A stretch of 49,478 bases of DNA. Origin: Opitutaceae bacterium. GTDB lineage: Bacteria > Verrucomicrobiota > Verrucomicrobiia > Opitutales > Opitutaceae. This document shows, in pieces, positions 25,052-33,612 of the stretch. Within the stretch, counting starts at the first letter, position 1, and every line of letters begins with the position of its first letter. Under the pieces are notes generated by a model, which did not search any database, had not been told where the DNA came from, and saw only the letters and a list, made by a program, of their open reading frames with translations. A program made the position numbers and the translations under genes. Location of the stretch: NCBI GenBank assembly GCA_030693515.1, contig JAUYAK010000104.1, positions 1-49,478 of the forward strand. The letters run 5' to 3'.

Positions 25052-28000
25052 CTAAAGAATGTTGGCTGCGGCGATCTTCTCGCGCAGGTGCGTGCAGCGC
25101 ATTTTCGATTCCGCGTTGCGCACGGCCATCGCGTAGGCGGCGGGGTCGCCGACGAGGAAGACCTTCTTCTTGCCGCGCGTGATCGCGGTGTAGAGCAGGT
25201 TGCGCTGGAGCATCATGAAGTGCGCCTTCAGCAGCGGCACGATCACGACGGGATACTCGCTGCCCTGGCTCTTGTGGATGCTGATGGCGTAGGCGGGAGC
25301 GAGGTTGCCCAGTTCGCCGCGTTCCAGCGATTGGCGCGTGCCGTCGAAATCCACCTCGAGCGCGCCGGTCGCGGGATCGGCGGAGACGACGGTGCCGATG
25401 TCGCCGTTGAAGATGCCCTTGTCGTAATTGTTGCGCAGCTGGATGACCTTGTCGCCCACACGAAACTCGGTGCCGCCGGCGCGGATTGAGGTGGGCCGGC
25501 GCGTTCCGGCGCCGGCAGGGCTGCCGAAGGCGGGCCCGGGGTTGAGGGCGGCTTGGAGCTGCGTGTTGAGGTTGGCGACGCCGGCGACGCCTTTGTGCAT
25601 GGGCGCGAGCACCTGCACGTCGTGGATCGGGTGCGGCCATTTCAGCTTCTGCGGGATGAACTCGGTCACGAGTTGGAGGATTTTGCGCACGCAGTCCTCG
25701 GCATCGGTCGCGGCGATGAAGTTGAGATCGGCCCAGACCTGGGCGGCGGAGACCTCGGCGGCGACCGGCGGGGCCTTGGGTTCGCCGACGTTGATCGCGT
25801 GCGCGGTCGTGACGATCTGCGACTGGCCTTGCTGGCGGAAGATGACGGAGAGGCGCGTGACGGGCGACGCGTCGCCGGCCTCGCCGCTGGCCGCGATCAG
25901 ATCCTTGAGCACGTTGCCGGCGCCGACGCTCGGCAACTGATCGGTGTCGCCGACGAGGAGGACGTGGGCGCGCGAGGGGACGGCCTGGAGCAGCGCGGCG
26001 GCGAGGCGGTTGTCGAGCATCGAGGCCTCGTCCACGATGAGGAAGTCGGTGGCGAGGGGCTTGTCGTCGGTGGCGAGGAAGCCGCCGGCCGCGGCGTCGT
26101 AGCCGAGCAGCCGGTGAATCGTCGTGGCGAAGCCGCCGGTCGTCGCCGCCAAGCGCTGAGCGGCGCGACCGGTGGGCGCGGCGAGATGCACGCGGACCTG
26201 CTTGGCCTTCAGAATCTCGACGAGCGCACGGAGGATGGTGGTGTTATGCGTGACGATGTAATCATCCGTCACGTAGAGCCCGGTGGGAGAATCAATCGAG
26301 ATACAGCAGCATTCGGCTTCGCCGGCGGGCTCGACGGCCGTGAGACGGAGGCGATGGCCGAGGCGCGCCCGGGCTTTCGGGCGGCAGGTGCGGCGGATTT
26401 TTCGTTCGAGGCTGAAGAGGCTGCCAGGCGCGGGGTGTTGGAGAAAAATCGTGTGCGCGGGGAGCCCGGTGAGTTTTTTTCCGCGGTGGGTGTAGGTCGG
26501 ATGTTTGACGACACCACGGGTGGCGATGCAGCCGAGGGACCAGGCGAGGTGTTGGAAATCTTCAGCAAGGCGAGGACTGGAAGTGGTAAACGAAACGACC
26601 CCGAGTTTATCGACTGTGCCATCGGTATCGAGGAGGCCGCGGAGGAGATCGAGGCGCTGCGTGGCAGAGGCAAAGAGGTAAGCGGGGGGGATAAACTTGG
26701 CGTGGGATTTGACGGCGAGGCCGAGGATTTTCAGGGCTTCGCGGAGGGGATTGGGGAACCCCTTTCCGCGGCCGACGATGCGCCACGTAATCGTCGGGAC
26801 GCCGGCCGAGAAGACTTGCTTCAGGCGCAAGTCGAGCGATTGGAGGCGGGTGGAGAGACTGGCCACGAGGGCGGAATCGGTCGTGGTGATGAGCACGGCG
26901 TCGCTTAGGGTGCCATCGCCGATGAGTGCCCCGAGGATGTAGGGATCGACAGGAAGCGGGGCGGGTGCTTCGCCGAACGAAGCCGTGAAGAGTGGAATGC
27001 CGAGGCGATCACACTCGGTGCGGTCGAGGTCGATACGCCGGCGGATAGTGCTGAGGGGGAGGACCCGCCAGCCGCGAGAGCGGATTTTTTTCCTTTTCTC
27101 CGGGCTCCAAACGGAAGTGCGCGTCCAGACGCGCCAGAGGTGATCGTCGCAGCAGCGAGTGACGCGACCATCGGAGAAAATGACGCGGTAGGTCGGTTTC
27201 TTACCCTGCGGATGGATGCTGCGCACGGCGACGGCTTGGCCTTCGGCAGCGATGACGAGGTCGCCGGGGCGTATCTCGCCGATGGTGCGGAAACCGGTGG
27301 GGGTGAGCACGCGGGCGTCGAGAGGCTGGGCTTTCCCCGTGCCCGGTCCGCCGGTGAGGATGGAGAGCTTGTGCGCGAGGGCGCAGCGAAGCGCGGTGCG
27401 CTGGAGCGCGGCAAACTCGAAGCCGGCTTTCTGCTCCGCCCATGCGACCGCGGCCTCGATTTTGATCGGCGGGAGGCCGCTGGGCACGCGCGTCAGGCGG
27501 GCGACGGTGGCGGCGATTTTTTGCTCGGCGCGGTCGTGATGCGGGAGTTGCACGAGGCCGGAGCCGGGCAGGGGATTGGCGGTGGGAGGGGCTTTATGCC
27601 TCGACGAAAGCGGGTCAATCAGTCGGTCGGGGCGTAAAGCCCCTCCCACAGTTTCGATGGGCCAGTGGCGGACGAGGGATTTGTTTTCCACGAGGGCCGC
27701 GATGCGGGCTTCGAGGAAGCGCGAGTCGGTCTCGAGCAGGCCGGCGGAGTGGGTGACGAGATCGGCCTCGCGGTAGGCGGTGTGGCCGTCCTCCTGCAGG
27801 GTCTCGAGCGCGTAGATGAGGCCGGCGTCGAGGCGCGGCGGGGCGTCGTTGGCGAAGCCGAGGTTGATGGCGATGCGGTCGGCGGTCTTGAAGCCGATGC
27901 CGTCGATCTCGCGGGCGGCGCGGTAGGGTTCGGTGGTGAGGATGGTCTTCGCGCCGGGGCCGAAGTGCTTCACGAGCTTGAGGCACTGCGAGGGCGTGAC

Positions 28001-28522
28001 GCCGTAGGTCTGGAGGAAGATGTAGAGCTCGCGCTCCGTGCGCTTGGCGTCCCAAGCCTGCTTGATCGCGGTGGCGCGTTTTTTGCCGATGCCCTCGACA
28101 TCGCGTAGGCGGCCGGACTCTTCGCTGAGCACGCGGAAGGTGTCGGTGCCGAAGGCATCGACGATCTTGTTGGCGTAAACCTTGCCGATGCCGGGCACGA
28201 GGCCGCTGCCGAGGTATTTGCGGATGCCGTAAACCGAGGCGGGCAGCTCGCTCTTGAACGCCGAGATTTTGAACTGCGCGCCGTGCTGGGCGTGGCGCGT
28301 CCATTCGCCGGTGAGGTGCAGCGTCTCGCCGCACTCGACGCTCGGCAGCGCGCCGACGATGGTGACGAGCTCGGCGCGGGCCTTGGCGTCGGCGCGCGGC
28401 GCGGGCGGGAGGTCGGGGCGGAACTCCGCGATGGTGTAGTGGTTCTCCTCGTTGAGAAAAATGATGCGCTCGAGCACGCCGGTGAGCGTGGCGGAGGCAG
28501 AGGAGGCGGCGGGCGGAGGCAC
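25052..28522 (-). CDS. recD2: RecD2-type ATP-dependent DNA helicase with intein in the P-loop
   Basis: A 1156-residue precursor from GTG at 28522; TTG at 28606 is an alternative but would abut the divergent gene's ATG. The mature helicase would be 793 residues. The N-terminal region has the RecD2 OB/helix-hairpin-helix part (GLVPGIGKVYANKI, VEGIGKKRA, IDGIGFKTADRI). The helicase core has LTGGPGTGK, interrupted by an intein directly after Lys, then TTILRALVEIL, APTGRAAQRL, FLIVDEASMLD, LLVGDTDQLPSVGAGNVL and AYAISIHKSQGSEYPVV. RecD2 is a 5'-3' SF1B helicase acting in DNA repair without RecBC. A 68-bp palindromic repeat also lies in frame in the linker before the core. Without splicing the P-loop would be broken. 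Confidence 0.95.
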   Translation of the reverse strand: MPPPAASSASATLTGVLERIIFLNEENHYTIAEFRPDLPPAPRADAKARAELVTIVGALPSVECGETLHLTGEWTRHAQHGAQFKISAFKSELPASVYGIRKYLGSGLVPGIGKVYANKIVDAFGTDTFRVLSEESGRLRDVEGIGKKRATAIKQAWDAKRTERELYIFLQTYGVTPSQCLKLVKHFGPGAKTILTTEPYRAAREIDGIGFKTADRIAINLGFANDAPPRLDAGLIYALETLQEDGHTAYREADLVTHSAGLLETDSRFLEARIAALVENKSLVRHWPIETVGGALRPDRLIDPLSSRHKAPPTANPLPGSGLVQLPHHDRAEQKIAATVARLTRVPSGLPPIKIEAAVAWAEQKAGFEFAALQRTALRCALAHKLSILTGGPGTGKAQPLDARVLTPTGFRTIGEIRPGDLVIAAEGQAVAVRSIHPQGKKPTYRVIFSDGRVTRCCDDHLWRVWTRTSVWSPEKRKKIRSRGWRVLPLSTIRRRIDLDRTECDRLGIPLFTASFGEAPAPLPVDPYILGALIGDGTLSDAVLITTTDSALVASLSTRLQSLDLRLKQVFSAGVPTITWRIVGRGKGFPNPLREALKILGLAVKSHAKFIPPAYLFASATQRLDLLRGLLDTDGTVDKLGVVSFTTSSPRLAEDFQHLAWSLGCIATRGVVKHPTYTHRGKKLTGLPAHTIFLQHPAPGSLFSLERKIRRTCRPKARARLGHRLRLTAVEPAGEAECCCISIDSPTGLYVTDDYIVTHNTTILRALVEILKAKQVRVHLAAPTGRAAQRLAATTGGFATTIHRLLGYDAAAGGFLATDDKPLATDFLIVDEASMLDNRLAAALLQAVPSRAHVLLVGDTDQLPSVGAGNVLKDLIAASGEAGDASPVTRLSVIFRQQGQSQIVTTAHAINVGEPKAPPVAAEVSAAQVWADLNFIAATDAEDCVRKILQLVTEFIPQKLKWPHPIHDVQVLAPMHKGVAGVANLNTQLQAALNPGPAFGSPAGAGTRRPTSIRAGGTEFRVGDKVIQLRNNYDKGIFNGDIGTVVSADPATGALEVDFDGTRQSLERGELGNLAPAYAISIHKSQGSEYPVVIVPLLKAHFMMLQRNLLYTAITRGKKKVFLVGDPAAYAMAVRNAESKMRCTHLREKIAAANIL
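26243..27331 (-). mobile_element. Intein with LAGLIDADG endonuclease, class 3 signatures
   Basis: A 363-residue insertion sits between GGPGTGK and TT of the recD2 Walker A motif. It starts with Ala, not Cys (AQPLDARVLTPTGF, then RTIGEIRPGDLV, block A). Block B shows RVTRCCDDHLWRVW, with Trp just after the His region. Two LAGLIDADG motifs, YILGALIGDGT (intein residues 131-141) and DLLRGLLDTDGT (228-239), mark a DOD homing endonuclease. The C-terminal blocks are ECCCISIDSP and DDYIVTHN, with Thr before the penultimate His and +1 Thr. Absence of an N-terminal nucleophile plus Trp (block B), Cys (block F) and Thr (block G) fits class 3 inteins. All key splicing residues look intact. Confidence 0.93.
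27582..27649. repeat. Palindromic repeat inserted in frame in recD2
   Basis: GTGGGAGGGGCTTTA (27582-27596) and TAAAGCCCCTCCCAC (27635-27649) are perfect 15-bp inverted complements. The stem continues imperfectly inward (TGCCTCGAC against GTCGGGGCG). The 68-bp element encodes about 22 extra residues (GGALRPDRLIDPL, then SSRHKAPPT) in the variable linker before the helicase core. The GTGGGAGGGGCTTTA arm is of the kind seen in dispersed palindromic repeats of Opitutaceae-like genomes (recalled, not searched). Confidence 0.85.
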
Positions 28523-28605
28523 GGGGACGCCGAGGTGAAACGGCTTTGGGCCGCGATGCAAACCGGTGTTGCCCGCTTCGCCGCGGGCGCGCCAGGCTCC
28601 GCGCA

Positions 28606-29067
28606 ATGGATCCTGCGGTTTCCAATTCCTTCCTCCCGGTCATTCAGCTCGCGATCACGCCGGTGATTCTGATCTCGGGCGTGGGTGCGCTCATGCTCAC
28701 CCTGACCAACCGCATGGGCCGCATCGTCGATCGCACGCGGGGACTGGCGGAAAAGGTGCGGACGGCGGGCGGTGCCGACCGCGTGCATTTTGAGACTCAG
28801 CTCAACATCCTCTGGCGGCGCGCTAAGCTGATCCGCGTCGCCGTCACGCTGGCCGGCCTGAGCATGCTGCTCTCCTGCCTGCTGGTGATGGCGATCTTCG
28901 TGGATGCGGCGGCGGCGCGGAATTTCGCGGCGCCGCTGGTGGTGATTTTCCTCGGCAGCGTGGTGTGCCTCTTCGCGGCGCTGGTGGCTTTCCTGCGCGA
29001 CGTGTGGATGTCGCTCTGGGCGCTGCGGCTCGAGGTCGAGCGGGCGCGGGTGAAGGTCGAGGACTAG
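28606..29067 (+). CDS. DUF2721 membrane protein
   Basis: A 153-residue membrane protein from ATG at 28606 (MDPAVSNSFLPVIQ). The first hydrophobic helix (LAITPVILISGVGALMLTL) is followed by a conserved cytoplasmic stretch, NRMGRIVDRTR, and RRAKLIRVAV. Two further helices (LAGLSMLLSCLLVMAIFVD and LVVIFLGSVVCLFAALVAF) precede a charged C-terminus. NRxxRIVDR between helix 1 and a long amphipathic segment is typical of DUF2721, whose function is unknown. It is divergent from recD2 and converges with the HAD gene, overlapping it by four bases. Confidence 0.85.
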   Translation: MDPAVSNSFLPVIQLAITPVILISGVGALMLTLTNRMGRIVDRTRGLAEKVRTAGGADRVHFETQLNILWRRAKLIRVAVTLAGLSMLLSCLLVMAIFVDAAAARNFAAPLVVIFLGSVVCLFAALVAFLRDVWMSLWALRLEVERARVKVED

Positions 29068-29720
29068 CCCGCGGTGGGCGCGGCGAGCGCCCGGTGCAGG
29101 GTGACGAGATCGGGAAAGACGGCGTCGGCGTTGGCGGCGCGCAGCTCGGTGGTGTCGTGCGTGCCGGTGGTGACGCACCAGCAGGGGAAGCCGCCATTAT
29201 GCGCGGCCTGCACGTCGAAGGGCGAGTCGCCGACCAGCAAGGTCGAATCGGCGTGCGCGCCGAGCTGCGCCAGCACGTGGGCGGCGAATTCGGGCTGCGG
29301 TTTTAGCCACGCGGTGTCGCGTGCGCCGAAGACCCCGCGGACGAACGGCGTCACGCCGAGGTGATCGCAGATGCGGCGGGCGTGCTCGCCGCGTTTGTTG
29401 GTGAACACGGCGAGCGTCACGCCCGCGGCGTGCTGCGCGCGGAGCAGCTCCAGCGCCCCGGGCAGCAGGACCACGTCTTCGAGCAAGATCGAATCGGAGT
29501 AGGCGACGTGCAGGGCCACGGCGGCGGGGATCTTTTCCGCCGGCAGAAAATGCGCCATCGCCTGATGGATGCCGCCGCCGACGGCACGGCGGACCTGCGC
29601 CAGGGTGGGCGCCGGCACGCCAAACTGCGGCAGGGCGTGGCAATATCCGCGGTGGATGGTCGTGAAGGCATCGACGAGCGTGCCGTCGAGGTCGAGCAGG
29701 AGCGTGGCAAAGCGGCGCAT
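29064..29720 (-). CDS. HAD-family phosphatase, phosphoglycolate phosphatase-like
   Basis: A 218-residue HAD hydrolase. Motif I is LLLDLDGTLVDAF (Asp10 nucleophile, Asp12 acid/base), motif II is VFTNK, motif III Lys lies in AWLKPQPEF, and motif IV is VGDSPFDVQAA. The four-helix cap between motif I and II (HRGYCHALPQFGVPAPTLAQVRRAVGG) is of the phosphoglycolate phosphatase (Gph) type. The exact substrate cannot be fixed from sequence. The ATG at 29720 is chosen since motif I follows within ten residues. It is monocistronic, divergent from the Mla operon across a 177-bp gap that contains a CCCGCGG/CCGCGGG hairpin (29786-29809). Confidence 0.85.
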   Translation of the reverse strand: MRRFATLLLDLDGTLVDAFTTIHRGYCHALPQFGVPAPTLAQVRRAVGGGIHQAMAHFLPAEKIPAAVALHVAYSDSILLEDVVLLPGALELLRAQHAAGVTLAVFTNKRGEHARRICDHLGVTPFVRGVFGARDTAWLKPQPEFAAHVLAQLGAHADSTLLVGDSPFDVQAAHNGGFPCWCVTTGTHDTTELRAANADAVFPDLVTLHRALAAPTAG

Positions 29721-29897
29721 GGAGCCGGCGATTGCGGCCGTCCGCCGCGGCGGGCGCAAGCTCGCGCCGGAAAGAAATCGCCCCGCCCGCGGAACCCCTG
29801 CGCCGCGGGTGGGACGAAGGGTGCGATGCCACCCCCCGCCCTCCGTCCGCCCGAATTGGTTTGGCGCGGGCGGGTGTGACGGGTGGAGTCCATCGCG

Positions 29898-31025
29898 ATG
29901 CCCGAGGCTTTGGAAACAGGGGAAGCGCGCGCCACCGCAAACGAGGCCGACGGCCGGCTCGATGTCGTGGTCGGCGGCGTGTGGCAGGTCACCGAGCCGC
30001 GGCCCGCGTGGTCGCGCGTCCGCGGTCCGGTCCGGCCGGCGCGCGTGCGTCTAAGCATCGCGGACCTCGAGACCTGGGATACGTCGCTGCTGCTGTTTCT
30101 TTTTGAGGTGAAGGAATGGTGCCGCGTGGCGGGCGCGGAGTGCGACACCTCGGCCTTGCCGGAAAAGATTGGCGCGATGCTCGATCAATTCGGCACGGCG
30201 CATGGTCCGCGCCCGCCCGCCGATCGGGCGGACAGCTTCGTGGCCGGGGTGGGGCACGCGACGTTCGGCACCTGGGCGCGGGCGCGCACGGGCACGGCGT
30301 TTCTCGGCGAGTGTGTGCTGGGTGTGGCGCGGCTCATCCGGCGCCCCCGCGATTTCCGCTGGGGCGACTGCCTCCACGAGATGCAGCAATGCGGGGCGAT
30401 GGCGCTGCCGATCGTGAGCCTGATCAGTTTCCTCGTCGGCCTGATCATGGCCTACCAGGCGGCGGTGCAGCTGCGGCAGTTTGGCGCCGACATCTACGTG
30501 GCCGATCTCGTGGGGCTTTCGGTGGTGCGCGAGATGGGGCCGATGATGGCGGCCATCATCCTCGCCGGGCGCACGGGCGCGGCGTTTGCCGCGACGCTCG
30601 CCAACATGAAGGCCAACGAGGAAATCGATGCGCTCGAGACGCTCGGCATCCCGCCGGTGGATTTCCTGGTGCTGCCCCGGCTGGTGGCGCTGACGATCAT
30701 GATGCCGTTGCTCGCGCTCTACGCCGATTGTCTGGGCATCCTCGGCGGCATGGCCGTGGGATCGGGCGTGCTCGATATCCCGCCCGCCGCCTACTGGATC
30801 GAGACGCAGAGCATCGTCGATCTCTCAGATCTGAACTCGGGCTTGGTCAAGTCGGTGGTCTTTGGCCTGCTCATAGCGGTCGCGAGCTGCTGGCGCGGGT
30901 TCCAGGCGGAGCGCAGCGCCGCAGGCGTGGGGCTCGCGGCGACCTCGGCGGTCGTGACCTCGATCCTGCTCGTGATCGTGGCGGACGCGGTGTTTGCCGT
31001 CATCTTCAACATCCTGGGCTGGTGA
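29898..31025 (+). CDS. mlaE: STAS-MlaE fusion, ABC permease for phospholipid transport
   Basis: A 375-residue inner-membrane permease of the MlaE family with an N-terminal STAS-like (MlaB-type) domain, about residues 1-100 (RVRLSIADLETWDTSLLLFLFEVKEWCRVAG). The MlaE core follows, with ALPIVSLISFLVGLIMAYQAA, VREMGPMMAAIILAGRTGAAFAA and NEEIDALETLGIPPVDFLVLPR. GTG at 29883 is an alternative start five codons upstream. With the downstream ATPase, MCE protein and lipoprotein it forms a lipid transporter maintaining outer-membrane asymmetry. The separate MlaB protein of proteobacteria is replaced here by the fused STAS domain. Confidence 0.92.
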   Translation: MPEALETGEARATANEADGRLDVVVGGVWQVTEPRPAWSRVRGPVRPARVRLSIADLETWDTSLLLFLFEVKEWCRVAGAECDTSALPEKIGAMLDQFGTAHGPRPPADRADSFVAGVGHATFGTWARARTGTAFLGECVLGVARLIRRPRDFRWGDCLHEMQQCGAMALPIVSLISFLVGLIMAYQAAVQLRQFGADIYVADLVGLSVVREMGPMMAAIILAGRTGAAFAATLANMKANEEIDALETLGIPPVDFLVLPRLVALTIMMPLLALYADCLGILGGMAVGSGVLDIPPAAYWIETQSIVDLSDLNSGLVKSVVFGLLIAVASCWRGFQAERSAAGVGLAATSAVVTSILLVIVADAVFAVIFNILGW

Positions 31026-31032
31026 ACCGCCG

Positions 31033-31821
31033 ATGAAGCTCAGTCCTCCCGCCCCCTCGGCCCCGCCCGCCATCGCAGTGGAAAAACTCCGCGGCGGCTA
31101 CGACGGCGAGATCATCCTCGATGAGGTGACGTTCACCGTCGCGCGCGGGGAGGTGTTCTTTGTCATCGGCGGCTCGGGCTGCGGCAAGAGCACACTGCTC
31201 CGGCATCTCGTGGGGCTGAACCACCCGATGGCGGGCGCAGTAAAATTTTTCGGCCGCCCGTTTTCCGATGCCACGCTCGCGGACCGCCACGCGCTGCTGA
31301 AGACCTTCGGCATGCTTTTCCAGGGCGGCGCGCTCTGGAGCTCGCTCACGCTGCGGCAGAACGTGGCGCTGCCGTTGGAACACTACACCCCGCTCAAGCG
31401 CCGCGAGATCGACGCCATCGCCAACCTGAAGCTCGCGCAGGTCGGTCTCGCGGGTTTCGAGGATTACCTGCCCGCGGAGATCAGCGGCGGCATGAAGAAA
31501 CGCGCCGGCCTGGCGCGCGCCCTGGCGCTCGATCCCGAGATCGTGTTTTTCGACGAGCCTTCGGCCGGGCTCGATCCGGTGACCTCGCGCAAGCTCGACG
31601 AACTCATCCTCCACATCCGCGACACCTTCGGCACCACCATCGTCGTGGTCTCGCACGAGCTGGCCTCGCTTTTCGCGATCGCGGACCGCCTCATCATGCT
31701 CGACCGGGCGGAGAAGGGCATCATCGCGGAAGGCAAGCCGCACGAACTGGCGGCGAACAGTGACGACCCGCGCGTGTCGGAGTTTCTCCGCCGTGCGAAA
31801 CCAAGCCCAGTTGCCCGATGA
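31033..31821 (+). CDS. mlaF: ABC transporter ATP-binding protein MlaF
   Basis: A 262-residue ATPase. Walker A is GGSGCGKST, the Q-loop is FGMLFQGGALW (Gln-Gly-Gly is typical of MlaF), the signature is ISGGMKKRAGLARAL, Walker B with catalytic Glu is VFFDEPSAGLDPV, and the H-loop is VVVSHE. It energises the MlaE permease. It begins 7 bases after the mlaE stop (ATG at 31033). A 112-bp gap with a CCTTTGCG repeat separates it from mlaD. Confidence 0.93.
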   Translation: MKLSPPAPSAPPAIAVEKLRGGYDGEIILDEVTFTVARGEVFFVIGGSGCGKSTLLRHLVGLNHPMAGAVKFFGRPFSDATLADRHALLKTFGMLFQGGALWSSLTLRQNVALPLEHYTPLKRREIDAIANLKLAQVGLAGFEDYLPAEISGGMKKRAGLARALALDPEIVFFDEPSAGLDPVTSRKLDELILHIRDTFGTTIVVVSHELASLFAIADRLIMLDRAEKGIIAEGKPHELAANSDDPRVSEFLRRAKPSPVAR

Positions 31822-31864
31822 AACCTCCGATTCGCCCCGCACTCCGGTCGCCTCACCCGCGCCG

Positions 31865-31899
31865 CATGGAAAAACCTTTGCGGCCGCTGCGTCCTTTGC
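31865..31899 (+). repeat. CCTTTGCG-type short repeat in the mlaF-mlaD gap
   Basis: The stretch contains ACCTTTGCGGCCGC and then TGCGTCCTTTGCGTGAG, reiterating a CCTTTGCG unit, in the only sizeable gap within the Mla operon. Repeats of this type are common between genes in related environmental genomes as far as I recall; no database was consulted. It is non-coding. Confidence 0.45.
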
Positions 31900-31933
31900 G
31901 TGAGTCTCCCGCCCTAGAACCGCACCAGCCTTG

Positions 31934-32935
31934 ATGAAGACCAAAGTCAGCCCAACTATCGTCGGAGCATTCGTGATTGGGGCGGTGGTGCTCGGCATCG
32001 TGGCGCTCTTCGCGTTCGGCGGCTTCAACTTCTTCGCCAAGCCGCAGCGCTTCGTGGTGTATTTCGACGAATCGGTGCACGGCCTCGACCAGGGTTCCCA
32101 AGTGAAGCTGCGCGGCGTGCGGGTGGGCCGCGTGGTCGATCTCACGATCCGCTACGACGGGCAGAGCAACCGCTCGGTCGTCGCCGTGGTCTGCGAATTC
32201 AGCAAGGACGTGATCAGCGACAACCGCGGCCAGCCGATCAACGTGACCGACCGCGCCGAGCTGCAGGCCATGGTGCAGCGCGGGCTGCGCGCCCGGCTCG
32301 AGGTGCAGGGCTGGGCCACCGGTTTGCTTTTCGTGGGCCTCGACTTCCTCGATCCCATGGAGAACCCCCCGTCCGTGGCGGTGCCCGACGACCGGTTCGT
32401 CATCGTGCCCTTTGTGCCCTCCGCCATCGCGGAATACCAGGCGAGTATCACCGAGATTCTCGCGGGCCTGCGCAAAATCGACTTCGACGGCATCTCCAAG
32501 GGCCTGACCACGCTGATGGCCGATGTCCGCCGCCACCTCGATGGCGTCGATCTTCGTGGGGTGACGGAGCAGTGGAAGCGCGCGGGCGCCCAGGTGGAGA
32601 CACTCGTGAGCGGACCCGACATGAAGCGCGCGTTTGAGACGCTCAACACCGCCATCGCCGAACTGCGCGGCACGATCGCCAAGATTGACCGGCAGGTCGA
32701 TCCGATGGCGAAGGACGTGCACGTCACACTCGCCGACGCGCAGCAAGCCGTGAAATCGTTTCACGATGCCGCGGCCGCGGCGCGGGACTTTCTCCGGGCG
32801 CAGTCGGGCCTCGGCGACGATCTCGCGGTGACCTTTGAGCGGGTCGGCGAAGCCGCGGAGTCCGTGAAGCGCCTCGCGGATTTTCTGGAGCGCAACCCCA
32901 GCGCGATCATCACCGGCCGCAAGGTGCCGCAATGA
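31934..32935 (+). CDS. mlaD: MCE/MlaD-family substrate-binding protein
   Basis: A 333-residue inner-membrane-anchored MCE protein. One N-terminal helix (VGAFVIGAVVLGIVALFAFGG) precedes the MCE domain (FVVYFDESVHGLDQGSQVKLRGVRVGRV, about residues 40-150). A long helical C-terminal tail follows (about 170-320, RRHLDGVDLRG through VGEAAESVKRLADFLERN). MCE proteins form hexameric lipid channels bound to MlaE; the extended helical tail suggests a periplasmic tube-like or needle extension as in PqiB/YebT or LetB relatives. The ATG at 31934 is taken; a TTG lies directly before it. Confidence 0.9.
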   Translation: MKTKVSPTIVGAFVIGAVVLGIVALFAFGGFNFFAKPQRFVVYFDESVHGLDQGSQVKLRGVRVGRVVDLTIRYDGQSNRSVVAVVCEFSKDVISDNRGQPINVTDRAELQAMVQRGLRARLEVQGWATGLLFVGLDFLDPMENPPSVAVPDDRFVIVPFVPSAIAEYQASITEILAGLRKIDFDGISKGLTTLMADVRRHLDGVDLRGVTEQWKRAGAQVETLVSGPDMKRAFETLNTAIAELRGTIAKIDRQVDPMAKDVHVTLADAQQAVKSFHDAAAAARDFLRAQSGLGDDLAVTFERVGEAAESVKRLADFLERNPSAIITGRKVPQ

Positions 32936-32968
32936 AGCCGTCGTGAGTCCCGCCGAGATTTTCCCTGC

Positions 32969-33589
32969 ATGAAAACCCGCCCATTTCCGTTCTCCCGGCT
33001 CGCGCTCGCCGCCGCGGGGCTGCTCGCCGCCGCCGGCTGCTCGATCGTGCCGGAGGCGAAGACGGACCCGATGCGGTTCTACGTGCTCGCCACCGCGGCC
33101 GCGGGGGCGACGCCAGTGGCCAGCGCGCCCGCGGTCCAGCTGCGCGAGGTCGAACTCGCGAGCTACCTGCGCTCCCGCCCGATGGTGGTGCGGCGGGGCG
33201 CCAACGAACTGGAATTCCGCGATTTCGCCCGCTGGGGCGAACCGCTTGAGGCCGGCATCGCCCGCGTGCTCCGCGAAGAGCTGCTGGCCCGCGGCGCCGC
33301 CAGTGCCGTGCTCACCGCCGGCTCGCGCCGCGAGGCGACGAAGATCGACGCCACGCTGACCGTGCGCGTGCTCGCCTGCGAAGGCGAAGCGGGCGGCGCG
33401 GTGGCGTTTCGGGCCGTGTGGGAACTGGCGCCGGCGGCGCCCGAGTCGAAGGTGCCCGCCGCGCGCGGCGATTTCCACGCCCCCGATCTGCGCTGGGACG
33501 GCAAGAGCGAGGCCGCGCTCGCCGCGCAGCTGAGCCAGGCCGTGTCCGCCCTCGCCGCCCAGATCGCGGGGGAGCTGGGGAAGAAGTAG
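32969..33589 (+). CDS. ABC-type transport auxiliary lipoprotein (PqiC-like)
   Basis: A 206-residue lipoprotein. The signal LALAAAGLLAAAGC ends in the lipidated Cys. The mature part has RFYVLATA near the start and LRSRPMVVRRGANELEFRDFARWGEPLEAGIARVLREEL, the recognisable core of the ABC-transport auxiliary (PqiC/YmbA) family. It ends AQIAGELGKK. These proteins sit on the outer-membrane side of MCE transporters and contact PqiB- or MlaD-type tubes. It is the last gene of the Mla operon, 33 bases after mlaD. No mlaA or mlaC is present. Confidence 0.88.
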   Translation: MKTRPFPFSRLALAAAGLLAAAGCSIVPEAKTDPMRFYVLATAAAGATPVASAPAVQLREVELASYLRSRPMVVRRGANELEFRDFARWGEPLEAGIARVLREELLARGAASAVLTAGSRREATKIDATLTVRVLACEGEAGGAVAFRAVWELAPAAPESKVPAARGDFHAPDLRWDGKSEAALAAQLSQAVSALAAQIAGELGKK

Positions 33590-33612
33590 GGCGGGTCGCT
33601 CAGCCTGCCCGC

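Noticed and set aside
25553-26908. + strand open frame opposite the recD2 intein and C-terminal part
   Set aside because: Antisense low-complexity translation; recD2 and intein motifs on the other strand are unambiguous.
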